Assembly (NCBI GenBank): GCA_020632715.1
Contig: JACKFA010000002.1
Span: forward strand, 1,044,501-1,108,500
Reading direction: 5' to 3'
Source: Deltaproteobacteria bacterium
Lineage (GTDB): Bacteria > Myxococcota_A > UBA9042 > PHBI01
Length of the DNA: 64,000 nt
The notes beneath the pieces were generated by a model, which was not told the DNA's origin, did no database searches, and was given only the letters and a program-made list of their open reading frames with translations. Positions 26,525 through 34,525 of the stretch are shown in pieces; position 1 is the stretch's first letter; every line of letters starts with the position of its first letter. The position numbers and the translations under genes were made by a program.

Positions 26525-27318
26525 TGGCGGACCGTCTCCACGCGGCGGTTCTTCGACCAGCAGGACTCGTTCGACTCGCCGCAGACCGGCTTCTCCTCAC
26601 CGTACGAGATGACCGAGAGGTTCTCGCGGGCGACGCCGAGCGCCTGGTACTGCCGGACGACGCTCGCCGCGCGGCGCTGGCCGAGCGCGAGGTTGTACTC
26701 GTCGGAGCCGCGCTCGTCGCAGTGGCCCTCGGCGCGCCAGCGGGCGGTGGTCTTCGAGATGCACGACGCGTTCGCCTGCACCACCGACTCCTGGTCGAGC
26801 CGGATCACGTACTCGTTGAAGTCGAAGTACACCTGCGTCGGCTCGCAGGAGCTGACGATGCACTTGCCGTTGATGCACTTCTGGCCGTCCGGGCAGAACG
26901 AGTCGTCCGTGCAGGCGATGTCCGGCACGCACGAGCCGTTCGAGCACTTCTGGCCCGAGGGGCAGTGCGAGTCGTTGCCGCACTCCTGGCAGGTGCCGGG
27001 GCCGCTCGGGTTGCCCGGGTTCTTGAAGCACTTGCCGTTCGGGCAGTCGAGATCGGACTTGCAGCAGCCGGCGCGCTTCACGCACTCGTTCGCGACGCAG
27101 GTCATGCACGCGTCGAGCTTGGTGCACTGGCTGTCGTCGCGGCACTGACGGCACTTCCCGTCGATGCAGACCTCGCCGTGGGACTTGCAGCCCTTGTCGT
27201 CGTCGCAGTCCGGGTAGGACTTCGGGCAGCCGCTCAGGGCGAGGGCGGCCAGCACGCCGGCCACGAGCGTGAGGAGGACTCCATGCAGACTGCGGGGGGC
27301 GATCTCGGCCGACTTCAT
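26521..27318 (-). CDS. pal: Pal-like OmpA-domain lipoprotein with an inserted cysteine-rich region
   Basis: 265 residues from ATG 27318 (AAGGAA upstream). Lipobox LALSGC (Cys31). The C-terminal domain (161-265) is a peptidoglycan-binding OmpA/Pal domain: VYFDFNEYVIR, then GHCDERGSDEYNLALGQRRA, with Asp201 and Arg216 as diaminopimelate ligands. Between anchor and domain lies a region (38-158) with over 20 cysteines in repeats such as CPNGKCFKN, CPSGQKCSNGSC and CPDGQKCINGKC, which ordinary Pal lacks. It anchors the outer membrane to the wall. First gene of the pal-cpoB-mnmG run. Confidence 0.88.
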   Translation of the reverse strand: MKSAEIAPRSLHGVLLTLVAGVLAALALSGCPKSYPDCDDDKGCKSHGEVCIDGKCRQCRDDSQCTKLDACMTCVANECVKRAGCCKSDLDCPNGKCFKNPGNPSGPGTCQECGNDSHCPSGQKCSNGSCVPDIACTDDSFCPDGQKCINGKCIVSSCEPTQVYFDFNEYVIRLDQESVVQANASCISKTTARWRAEGHCDERGSDEYNLALGQRRAASVVRQYQALGVARENLSVISYGEEKPVCGESNESCWSKNRRVETVRQ

Positions 27319-27385
27319 GGCAAGGTTCCTTCGTGTTCCGTTGAGGCGCGACGCGAGGGCGGTCGCGTCGCCGCGCTGAAGGCGA

Positions 27386-27414
27386 ACCTTGTCCGGGGCC
27401 CCCCGGACTGTCAA
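27386..27414 (-). promoter_or_regulatory. Possible promoter of pal-cpoB-mnmG
   Basis: A perfect TTGACA (27414-27409), a 17-bp spacer containing a GC palindrome, and CAAGGT (27391-27386). The -10 box is weak; the start would leave a leader of about 61 nt. Confidence 0.4.
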
Positions 27415-27527
27415 GGTCAACGCACGGGTGGGCCCGGCGCGAGAGGCGTTGCGCTGGCCCGAGCGGCGTCGCATCGTGACGCGAGCCCAGCGCCTCGCGT
27501 GGTAAATCTTTTGTAGAGGTCAGATCG

Positions 27528-28880
27528 GTGAGCGCAACCATCCTCGTGGTCGACGACCAGCGGAACATCCGGACGACCCTGTCCCGCTCCCTCATGCTCG
27601 AGGGGTACCGCTGCGACGGCGCCGAGACCGTCGCGGAGACCCTCGAGACCTTCGCCGCGAACACGTACGACCTCGTCATGCTCGACGTGCAGCTGCCCGA
27701 CGGCAACGGCCTCGACGTGCTCGCGGAGCTGAAGGCGGCGGCGCCCGACGTCCCCGTCATCGTCATGAGCGGGCACGGCACCATCGACATGGCGCTCGAG
27801 GCCATCCGCCGCGGGGCTCACGACTTCATCGAGAAGCCGCTCTCCATCGACAAGATCCTCATCACGATCCGGCACGCGCTGCAGTTCGCCGGTCAGAAGC
27901 GCGAGCTCCAGACCCTCCGCGCGAAGGTGCGCGCGGGGAGCGAGCTCATCGGGCGCTCCCCGGCGATGGGGGAGCTGCGCGAGACGATCGCGCTCGCGGC
28001 GCCCTCGAAGGGGCGCGTGCTCGTGACGGGCGAGAGCGGGACGGGCAAGGAGCTCATCGCGCGCGCCATCCACGACCAGTCGCTGCGCGCGGACAAGCCA
28101 TTCGTGAAGCTCAACTGCGCCGCCATCCCGAGCGAGCTCATCGAGAGCGAGCTCTTCGGGCACGAGAAGGGCGCGTTCACGGGCGCGCACCAGGCGCGCA
28201 AGGGGAAGTTCGAGCTCGCGCACTCGGGCACGCTCTTCCTCGACGAGATCGGCGACATGCGGATGGACGTGCAGGCGAAGCTCCTGCGGGCGCTCCAGGA
28301 GGGGGAGATCGAGCGCGTCGGCGGCTCGCGGACGATCCGCGTCGACGTGCGCGTGGTCGCCGCCACCAACAAGGACCTCGAGGCCGCCATCGCCGAGGGG
28401 GACTTCCGCGAGGACCTCTTCTACCGGCTGAACGTCGTGCCGATCCAGGCGCCGCCGCTGCGCGCGCACAAGGAGGATCTGCCCGACCTCGCCCGTGCCT
28501 TCGTGCAGCGCGTGTGCGAGGAGAATGGGATGCGCGAGAAGGGCGTCGAGCCGCAGGCGCTCGAGCTCCTCGTCAAGCACGACTGGCCCGGGAACGTGCG
28601 CGAGCTGCGGAACGCCTGCGAGCGCCTCGTCATCCTGACGCCGGGGCCGACCATCACCGAGCCTGCCGTGCGGCGGCTCCTCGGCGAGGGGAAGACGATG
28701 GCGAGCGGGCTCTACCGGGCGGGCGTCCCGATGCGCGACCTCGTCGCCGAGGCGGAGCGCTCGATCATCCTCGCGGCGCTCGCCGCGCACGGCGGGCACG
28801 TGACGCAGACGGCGGCGGCGCTCGAGCTCGAGCGGAGCCACCTCTACAAGAAGATGAAGGCCCTCGGGATGCGCGAGTAG
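27528..28880 (+). CDS. Sigma-54-dependent response regulator (NtrC family)
   Basis: 450 residues from GTG 27528. Receiver domain 1-120 with phospho-acceptor Asp53 in MLDVQLPDG and Lys in EKPLS; AAA+ domain with Walker A GESGTGKE (168-175), the sigma-54 contact loop GAFTGA (215-220) and Walker B GTLFLDEIGDM; C-terminal Fis-type HTH (VTQTAAALELERSHLYKKMK). It activates sigma-54 promoters when phosphorylated. No histidine kinase is adjacent, so it is an orphan; targets are unknown. Such orphans are abundant in myxobacteria. Confidence 0.95.
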   Translation: MSATILVVDDQRNIRTTLSRSLMLEGYRCDGAETVAETLETFAANTYDLVMLDVQLPDGNGLDVLAELKAAAPDVPVIVMSGHGTIDMALEAIRRGAHDFIEKPLSIDKILITIRHALQFAGQKRELQTLRAKVRAGSELIGRSPAMGELRETIALAAPSKGRVLVTGESGTGKELIARAIHDQSLRADKPFVKLNCAAIPSELIESELFGHEKGAFTGAHQARKGKFELAHSGTLFLDEIGDMRMDVQAKLLRALQEGEIERVGGSRTIRVDVRVVAATNKDLEAAIAEGDFREDLFYRLNVVPIQAPPLRAHKEDLPDLARAFVQRVCEENGMREKGVEPQALELLVKHDWPGNVRELRNACERLVILTPGPTITEPAVRRLLGEGKTMASGLYRAGVPMRDLVAEAERSIILAALAAHGGHVTQTAAALELERSHLYKKMKALGMRE

Positions 28881-28983
28881 GCGGCGCTCCGGAGGCCGGC
28901 GGGGGCGAGTTGACCGGCGCGCCGCCTCCGGGTAATCAAGTTGACGCGCCGTCGGCAAACCTGGGGGCTCGGAGGCACGCGCG

Positions 28984-29985
28984 GTGAGAGTCTGTCCCTT
29001 CTGCGGCACCGAGAACGAGGTCTTCTTCCGGTTCTGCCTCGGCTGCGGGGCGGACCTGGACGAGGCGCTCGGCCCGGTCGAGCCCGAGGCGCCCGCTCCC
29101 GCGCCGACGCCTGCCCCGGCTCCCGCCGCGCCCGCCGCGAAGGCGAAGACGGACGCCGCGCCGCCGGCGCCCGACGCGTCGCCGACGCAGCGCTCCGGCG
29201 CGCGGGTGAAGCCGGCCCCGCCCCAGTCGCAGCAACAGCAGGCGCCGCAGACGCCGGAGGAGCCGCTCCCCTCGACGATGGTCCGCCACCGGCACGAGCC
29301 GCCGCCGCGGCGGCCGACCGCGGTCGAGCCGAAGGGGCCGCCCGGGAGAGGGCACCTCGTCCTCATCCTCGAAGACGGCACCGACGGCGCGTCCTACGAG
29401 CTCGGCCACGAGCGCACCGTCGTCGGGCGCGAGGGCGCCGACATCAACTTCCCGCACGACGACTTCCTCGGCCCGAAGCACGCGGAGTTCAACTTCGCGG
29501 GCGCGCAGCTCACCTTGAGCCCGCTCAAGTCCACGAACGGCGTGTTCGTGCAGGTGAGCCACGAGGTCGAGCTCCGGAGCGGCGACGTCTTCCGGATCGG
29601 GCAGGAGCTCCTCTGCTTCGAGCTCCTCGGCGAGGTGCTCAAGTCGTCGAAGCCGGTCAGCGACGGCGTCACGCGGCTCGGGAGCCCGGTGCCGGAGGGG
29701 GCGTGGGGTCGCCTCGGGCAGCTCGTCGCCCCGGACGCCTGGGGCGCCGTCTACCTGCTCGGCGGGAGCGACATCTACCTCGGGCGCGAGCGCGGCGACA
29801 TCACGTTCCCCGCGGACGGCTTCGTCTCGGGCCTCCACGCCGTCATCATGCAGCGCGACGGGCGCTACTTCCTGAAGGATCTCGGCTCGTCGAACGGCAC
29901 CTACTACCGGCTCTCGAAGCCGGCGCCGGTCCGCCGCGGCTCGCTCGTCCTCGCCGGGCAGCAGCTCTTCCGCGTCGAGATGTGA
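28984..29985 (+). CDS. Zinc-ribbon and double FHA-domain protein
   Basis: 333 residues from GTG 28984. An N-terminal zinc ribbon (CPFCGTENEVFFRFCLGCG; C4, C7, C18, C21) is followed by a Pro/Ala-rich linker of about 90 residues and two FHA domains, roughly 122-220 (VVGREGADINFPHDDFLGPK, LSPLKSTNGVFV) and 245-330 (YLGRERGDITFPADGFVSG, LKDLGSSNGTYYR). FHA domains bind phosphothreonine peptides; the GR, S/G-H and SxNG residues are present in the second copy. Likely a scaffold in Ser/Thr kinase signalling, though no kinase is adjacent. Confidence 0.9.
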   Translation: MRVCPFCGTENEVFFRFCLGCGADLDEALGPVEPEAPAPAPTPAPAPAAPAAKAKTDAAPPAPDASPTQRSGARVKPAPPQSQQQQAPQTPEEPLPSTMVRHRHEPPPRRPTAVEPKGPPGRGHLVLILEDGTDGASYELGHERTVVGREGADINFPHDDFLGPKHAEFNFAGAQLTLSPLKSTNGVFVQVSHEVELRSGDVFRIGQELLCFELLGEVLKSSKPVSDGVTRLGSPVPEGAWGRLGQLVAPDAWGAVYLLGGSDIYLGRERGDITFPADGFVSGLHAVIMQRDGRYFLKDLGSSNGTYYRLSKPAPVRRGSLVLAGQQLFRVEM

Positions 29986-30000
29986 ACGGCGTTCACGCCT

Positions 30001-30019
30001 GCCCGCGGCGCTCGCGGGC
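30001..30019. terminator. Hairpin between convergent genes
   Basis: GCCCGCG and CGCGGGC form a 7-bp stem with a 5-base loop, between the FHA gene and the convergent hydrolase gene. An adjacent GTGAAC-GGC-GTTCAC palindrome overlaps the FHA stop codon. Confidence 0.45.
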
Positions 30020-30028
30020 GGGTGTGGC

Positions 30029-30994
30029 TCAGGCCGCGCCGGCGTGGCGCGCGGGCGCGATCTCCGCGCGGCGCGACGCGACGATGCGCGCGGCGAGGCT
30101 CGGGCGCTCGGCGGCGTCGTGGGGGGCCCGTGACGCGTCGAGGCCGTGGGCGCGCAGGAAGTCGCGGATGGCGGTCTCGATGGCGTCGGGGCGCTCGATG
30201 GGGGCGGTGTGGCTCACCCCCGGGACGAGCTCGAGCTCGGCGCCCGGGATCCTCCCCGCGAGCTCGCGCGACACGAGCGCCGGCGTGAAGCCGTCGTCCT
30301 CGCCGGCGATGACGAGCGTCGGCACGGCGAGCCGCGGGAGCCAGGCCCAGCTCTCGCGCTCGGAGGCGTCGGTGAGCGTGCGAAGGAAGAGGTCGAGCGG
30401 CATCCGCGCGAAGTGCTCGAGGTAGGGCATGAGGTCGGCCTGGCTCACGAGGTCGGCCTTGACCTCGCCGAGCACGGCCAGCGAGTAGGTGAGGGCGGTC
30501 GGGAGCGTGGCGCGGACGACGCGCGCGACGGCGTCCCGGTGCTGCCCGGCGACGCGCGCGAGGGCGGGGAGGACGCGCCGGCCGAGGTCGGTGTGCTGGA
30601 AGGTGTCGAGGACGCGCCCGTGGGAGCCGCAGACGAGCACGAGCGCGCGCACGGCCTCCGGGTGGCGCCACGCCGTCTCGAGCGCCACCTGGACGCCCAT
30701 CGAGTGGCCGATGAGCACGGCGGGGCCGAGCCGCTCGCGGCGCAGGAGGGCGGCGAGATCGCCGGCGAGGTGCGGGATCGTGCACGCCTCGGGGTCGCGG
30801 GGGAGGCCGGAGCGTCCGTGCCCCCGGTAGTGCATGTGGAGGACGGGGTGGTCGCGCTCGAGCGCAGGCCGGAGGTCGCGCCAGATGAAGCCGTCGCAGG
30901 AGATCCCGTCGAGGAGGGCCACGGGCGCGCCGCCTCCGCCGCCCGTGCGCTCGTACGCGAGGCGGGTCCCGTCGGCGACGTAGACCTGCTTCAT
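30029..30994 (-). CDS. Alpha/beta-fold hydrolase
   Basis: 321 residues. Catalytic Ser lies in the nucleophile elbow VLIGHSMGVQVAL; the acid is probably in VIAGEDDGFTP and the His in VPGVSHTAPIERPD. HYRGHGRSGLP is the usual oxyanion-side segment. Substrate cannot be told; close relatives are esterases and epoxide or C-C hydrolases. The ATG overlaps the stop of the preceding lipoprotein gene (ATGA), so it is the last gene of the bactofilin operon. The last 50 residues form a basic extension after the fold. Confidence 0.88.
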   Translation of the reverse strand: MKQVYVADGTRLAYERTGGGGGAPVALLDGISCDGFIWRDLRPALERDHPVLHMHYRGHGRSGLPRDPEACTIPHLAGDLAALLRRERLGPAVLIGHSMGVQVALETAWRHPEAVRALVLVCGSHGRVLDTFQHTDLGRRVLPALARVAGQHRDAVARVVRATLPTALTYSLAVLGEVKADLVSQADLMPYLEHFARMPLDLFLRTLTDASERESWAWLPRLAVPTLVIAGEDDGFTPALVSRELAGRIPGAELELVPGVSHTAPIERPDAIETAIRDFLRAHGLDASRAPHDAAERPSLAARIVASRRAEIAPARHAGAA

Positions 30995-31644
30995 CGCGGC
31001 AGCGTCCAGCTGAGCTCGATGCGCGCGGGGGCCCCCGAGACGACGAGCTTCAGCGGCTCTCCGGCGTTCGCGACGCGCTCGCCGTCGTCGTCCGTGCGCG
31101 CGAAGCGGAGCTCGTAGAGGATGTAGTGGAGCCCCGTGTAGGGGTAGAGCGCGTCCCACGTGGGGTTCCGCTTGTTGAGGCGGGTCACCTTGTGGGGGCG
31201 CGTGACGTTGCCGCGCGGGCCCTCGAGGCGCACCTCCCAGATCCCGCGCGACGGGTCGAGGTCGTTCCAGCCGACCTCCGGGGTGTAGAAGGCCGCGATG
31301 ACGACGTAGCTCGCCTCGTTCTCGGCCTCCTCGGCCTCGAGGAGGCTCGTCTTCTGGTCGCCCGTGAGCGCGAACATCCGCGAGTACTCGTCGACGTAGG
31401 CGCGCCGGAACGGCATCGTCTTCAGCGTGGCGTAGAGGTACGCCTCGGTGTCGAAGCCGTCGTGGGCGAGCTCCTTCCGCGTCCAGGTGTCCTGCACGTC
31501 GAAGTACGCGGACGAGGCGCTACCGCACCCCCCCGCGACGAGCGCGAAGGCGAGGGCGGTGGCCGCGAGCGCCACGGCGAGGCTGGTCGAGCGCGTCCGG
31601 GACGCGAGAGCTTGGTCTCGGGTGCCGGTGGGCTCTCGACTCAG
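30991..31644 (-). CDS. Lipoprotein of the bactofilin operon, probable CTG start
   Basis: 217 residues if read from CTG at 31644, which overlaps the bactofilin TGA and sits four bases after AAGGAGG, a perfect Shine-Dalgarno sequence. This start gives an n-region with Arg residues, a hydrophobic core (LAVALAATALAFALVAGG) and lipobox VAGGC. No ATG or TTG is available; an internal GTG would leave an uncharged signal. The mature protein is beta-rich (ASYVVIAAFYTPEVGWND, GIWEVRLEGPRGNVTRPHKV) and of unknown family. Predicted envelope protein working with the bactofilins upstream. Confidence 0.7.
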   Translation of the reverse strand: MSREPTGTRDQALASRTRSTSLAVALAATALAFALVAGGCGSASSAYFDVQDTWTRKELAHDGFDTEAYLYATLKTMPFRRAYVDEYSRMFALTGDQKTSLLEAEEAENEASYVVIAAFYTPEVGWNDLDPSRGIWEVRLEGPRGNVTRPHKVTRLNKRNPTWDALYPYTGLHYILYELRFARTDDDGERVANAGEPLKLVVSGAPARIELSWTLPR

Positions 31645-32630
31645 CTCTCCTCCTTGGAGGTCTCCGTGTCCTCGGCGAGGGCGTGGCTCTCGCGCTCCGC
31701 GTCGTCCATCTCGACCACGTCGAACGCGGGGTTCGTGTCGCTCGGGCCGGGCGACGTCGCGGCGTTCCGGTCGTCGACGATCGGCACCTCGTCGAACGCC
31801 GCGTCCATGAGCCACTGCGAGACCGACGGCGGGCTCGGCGGCGGCGTGGGCGGCCGGCTCGACCGCGGCGGCGTGGTCGTCGGGAGCGGATCGGGGCGTC
31901 GCGGCGGGAAGTCCTCGAGGCGGCGCGGCGGGTCCATCCGCGGCGGCGCCGGCGGCGGCGTGTCGACCGTCCCCGCCGGGAAGCTCGACGTGAAGCCGGA
32001 GCTCGCGCCGAAGCCGGAGCCCTTGCTGGCGCCACCCCCGCTGGGGAAGCTCGCGCTCGGCCCCGGGGAGGAGGAGCGCGGCAGCGTCGGACCCGAGCTC
32101 GACCGGCCCGGGAAGGAGCTGCTCGACGAGCTCGACGACGGGAACGGCTTCGACGACGAGGTGCCGAAGGGCGAGCCGCCCTTGAACGCGGCGCTCGTCG
32201 GTGTGGAGCTCGACGGGAACGCGCTCGCCGTGCTCTGGGCGCGCGGCGCGGCCGCCGCCTTCGGGCGGGCGCCCTGGGACCCGGAGAGCCGATCCGCGTA
32301 GACCGCGGCCTGGATCTCCATGCCCGTCGTGACCTCGCCGTGGATGCGGCCGCCGGGGCGCATGAGGACGCGGCGGGCCTTGACGGTGCCGAGCACCTGG
32401 CCGTTCGCCGTGACCTCGAGCTGCTCGACGGCGGCGACCTCGCCGACCACCACGCCGCGCACCACGACCTCGCGGGCGCGCACGTCGGCCTCGACGATGC
32501 CGCCGGCCTCGATGACCACGAGGCCCTCGGCCTCGACCCCGCCGCGGACGTGGCCCGCGATGACGAGGTCCTCTCCGGCCCGGATCGTCCCGGAGACGAC
32601 CTGGCCCGCGCTGATGAGCGTGTTAGCCAA
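31641..32630 (-). CDS. Bactofilin with long disordered C-terminal tail
   Basis: 329 residues from a TTG with a GAGGAAG site. Residues 1-105 form the bactofilin beta-helix (NTLISAGQVVSGTIRAGEDL, VEADVRAREVVVRGVVVGEV, GRIHGEVTTGMEI). The rest is a low-complexity Ser/Pro/Gly-rich tail ending in an acidic segment (VVEMDDAERESHALAEDTE). Bactofilins polymerise without nucleotide into filaments that position proteins or shape cells. It is the third of three tandem bactofilin genes; the tail may be its interaction arm, as with BacP in Myxococcus. Confidence 0.88.
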   Translation of the reverse strand: MANTLISAGQVVSGTIRAGEDLVIAGHVRGGVEAEGLVVIEAGGIVEADVRAREVVVRGVVVGEVAAVEQLEVTANGQVLGTVKARRVLMRPGGRIHGEVTTGMEIQAAVYADRLSGSQGARPKAAAAPRAQSTASAFPSSSTPTSAAFKGGSPFGTSSSKPFPSSSSSSSSFPGRSSSGPTLPRSSSPGPSASFPSGGGASKGSGFGASSGFTSSFPAGTVDTPPPAPPRMDPPRRLEDFPPRRPDPLPTTTPPRSSRPPTPPPSPPSVSQWLMDAAFDEVPIVDDRNAATSPGPSDTNPAFDVVEMDDAERESHALAEDTETSKEES

Positions 32631-32638
32631 GCGCTTCC

Positions 32639-32953
32639 TCAGCCTTGCATGTTGATGTTGCCCTTGAAGGAGGCCCCATCGGCGATAAGGATCCGCGGCG
32701 CCTTCACGTCGCCGACGAGCTTGCCACCGGCCTTGATCTCGACCTTGTCGGCGGCCGAGACGTTGCCGTGCACGTGGCCCGCGATCTCGAGGGACCCGGC
32801 CTCCACGTCGGCCTCGATGCGGGCCGTGGCCGCGACGAGCACGGCCTCCTTGACGTGGATGCGACCGCGGATGACCCCGAAGATGGTCAGCGAGTCGCTG
32901 CCCGAGATCTCGCCCTCGATCGCGATGTTGTTCCCGATGATGGTGTCGGCCAT
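32639..32953 (-). CDS. Short bactofilin
   Basis: 104 residues, essentially the bare beta-helix: MADTIIGNNIAIEGEISGSD, FGVIRGRIHVKEAVLVAATA, IEADVEAGSLEIAGHVHGNV, with glycine-turn periodicity. Middle gene of three bactofilins on the minus strand, 29 bases after the first and 8 before the third. Lack of tails suggests it co-polymerises with its neighbours. Confidence 0.92.
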   Translation of the reverse strand: MADTIIGNNIAIEGEISGSDSLTIFGVIRGRIHVKEAVLVAATARIEADVEAGSLEIAGHVHGNVSAADKVEIKAGGKLVGDVKAPRILIADGASFKGNINMQG

Positions 32954-32982
32954 GGATGCTCCTTCGAAATCCTACCGTCGAC

Positions 32983-33354
32983 CTACCAGCCGCCGTTGTC
33001 GGAGCTGGTGGGGGCGCCCTTGATGCCGCGGGGCAGCGTGAGCGGCATGACCAGCCGCCCCTTGAGCCGCGCCTGCGGGTCGATGTCGACTCGCTTGCAG
33101 TCGATCGTTCCCTCGACCTGACCGCCGGCCATCAGGGCCACGGCGGTGGTCGCCTTCACGGTGCCTTTCACGAAGCCGGCGACGGCGACGAGGTCCGCGT
33201 TGACCTCCGCCTCGACGCGGGCGCGGGGGCCGACCTGGACCTCACCCTCGACGGCCACGTGGCCGTCGACACGGCCAGCCACGGCCAGCGGGCCCTTGCC
33301 GGTGATCGTGCCGGAGACGCGGACGCCCGCGCTCACGATGGTGACGTTCTCCAA
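32983..33354 (-). CDS. Bactofilin (first of three)
   Basis: 123 residues from TTG 33354, preceded by GGGAGG four bases upstream. The chain is a bactofilin beta-helix (VTIVSAGVRVSGTITGKGPL, VDGHVAVEGEVQVGPRARVE, VAGFVKGTVKATTAVALMAG) with a short C-terminal tail (GIKGAPTSSDNGGW). A longer frame up to 33660 exists, but its N-terminal part is Arg/Pro-rich shadow sequence. A promoter lies about 50 bases upstream. Confidence 0.88.
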   Translation of the reverse strand: MENVTIVSAGVRVSGTITGKGPLAVAGRVDGHVAVEGEVQVGPRARVEAEVNADLVAVAGFVKGTVKATTAVALMAGGQVEGTIDCKRVDIDPQARLKGRLVMPLTLPRGIKGAPTSSDNGGW

Positions 33355-33403
33355 GGGACCTCCCGAAGGGGTGCGGGGCCGTCCGGCCGCGCGAGTGACG
33401 GGG

Positions 33404-33432
33404 AACGTGCCCCGGATCCCAGGGGGTGTCAA
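33404..33432 (-). promoter_or_regulatory. Promoter of the bactofilin operon
   Basis: A perfect TTGACA (33432-33427), a 17-bp spacer and CACGTT (33409-33404). The start would be near 33397, about 43 nt before the TTG start codon. Confidence 0.5.
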
Positions 33433-33650
33433 GGCGGCTCGAACGCGGCCCGGAGTCGGGGTTACGCGGCTCCCGCGAGAAAGTGAGGTGTTCCCGAAGA
33501 AACGCGGCGTGCGCACCGTTGTAGTCCATATGCGCGGCGCCGCGAGGCCCCGCGCGGTCCGTCGGAGGGACCGGAAGAGGCGCCGCCCACCCACGAGAGA
33601 GGACACGAGGATGACACGACGAGGTTGACGACCACGACGAGGAGGCGAGG

Positions 33651-34523
33651 GTGACGGCACGGCGCGCGGAGGGATGGTCTCGGAGGACGGCGAGGCGAGG
33701 GCTCACGGCGACGTGCGCGCTCCTGCTCGGGGTGCTCACCGCCCCCCTCACGGCGCTCGCGGACGACGCGCGCTTCCCGGTCGTCGGGCCGCCGACGCCG
33801 GATGAGGTCGCCCCGGTCGACTTCCTCGTCGGCCCCCCGGCCCCCGACGACGCGCCCTTCGAGGCGCTCGGCCTCTCCTGGCTCGACGCGGCCGAGCTCG
33901 ACTTCGTGGTCCCCGGCATCGCCCAGACGGGCGACGTCACGAACTGCGGCCCGACGGCCGCCGCCATGATCGTCGCGGCCTTCCGCGGCGTCGGCGACGA
34001 GGGCGCGCTCCTCGGGCTCCGGGACGAGATCGGCCGCTGGTCGTGGGACGAGTTCCCGCTTCGGCGCGTGAGCCTCCCGGGCTACGACGCCGGGATGACG
34101 ACGCCCGGGATGCTGCGCGCGGCGCTCGACAAGTTCGCGGCACCCGCCGCGTTCGAGCCCTTCGAGCACCCGTGGATCCCGTCCGAGGCGTGGTCCCTGC
34201 TCGCGCTCACGCGCTACCTCGAGGAGGGGCGACCGGTGCTCGCGCTCGTGCAAGCGTCGACGCTCTGGAACGCGCGCACGCCGTCGCTCCACTGGATCGT
34301 CCTGCGCGGGCTCGACGGCGGCGACGTCATCTACAACGACCCGGCCGACGGCACGCGCTCGACGGTGCCGCTCCCGCGGTTCTGGGCCGCGTGGCGCCTG
34401 AACGACCTGTACCGGCACCTCCCGATGGTCAGCGCCTTCGCGGGCCTCGTGCCGACGACCTCGCTCGCCGAGCGGTCGTACGCGATGGACGCCCCGACCG
34501 CCGGCGCCGTCCTCGCGAAGTAG
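33651..34523 (+). CDS. Exported papain-like (C39-type) cysteine peptidase
   Basis: 290 residues from GTG 33651 (GAGGCGAGG site). Signal peptide with Ala-x-Ala cleavage near TAPLTALADDA. The catalytic elements fit Peptidase_C39_2: Cys99 in TGDVTNCGPTAAAMI, His214 in PSLHWIVLRGL and an Asn/Asp pair in VIYNDPADG. The oxyanion Gln could be in IAQTGD. No ABC exporter is present, so it is a free-standing secreted enzyme, possibly bacteriocin- or peptide-processing. It ends three bases before the stop of the convergent large lipoprotein gene. Confidence 0.82.
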   Translation: MTARRAEGWSRRTARRGLTATCALLLGVLTAPLTALADDARFPVVGPPTPDEVAPVDFLVGPPAPDDAPFEALGLSWLDAAELDFVVPGIAQTGDVTNCGPTAAAMIVAAFRGVGDEGALLGLRDEIGRWSWDEFPLRRVSLPGYDAGMTTPGMLRAALDKFAAPAAFEPFEHPWIPSEAWSLLALTRYLEEGRPVLALVQASTLWNARTPSLHWIVLRGLDGGDVIYNDPADGTRSTVPLPRFWAAWRLNDLYRHLPMVSAFAGLVPTTSLAERSYAMDAPTAGAVLAK

Positions 34524-34525
34524 CC

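Noticed and set aside
23855..27148. A 1097-codon plus-strand frame opposite mnmG, cpoB and pal
   Set aside because: Low-complexity Arg/Asp/Ala/Leu shadow of three clearly coding genes.
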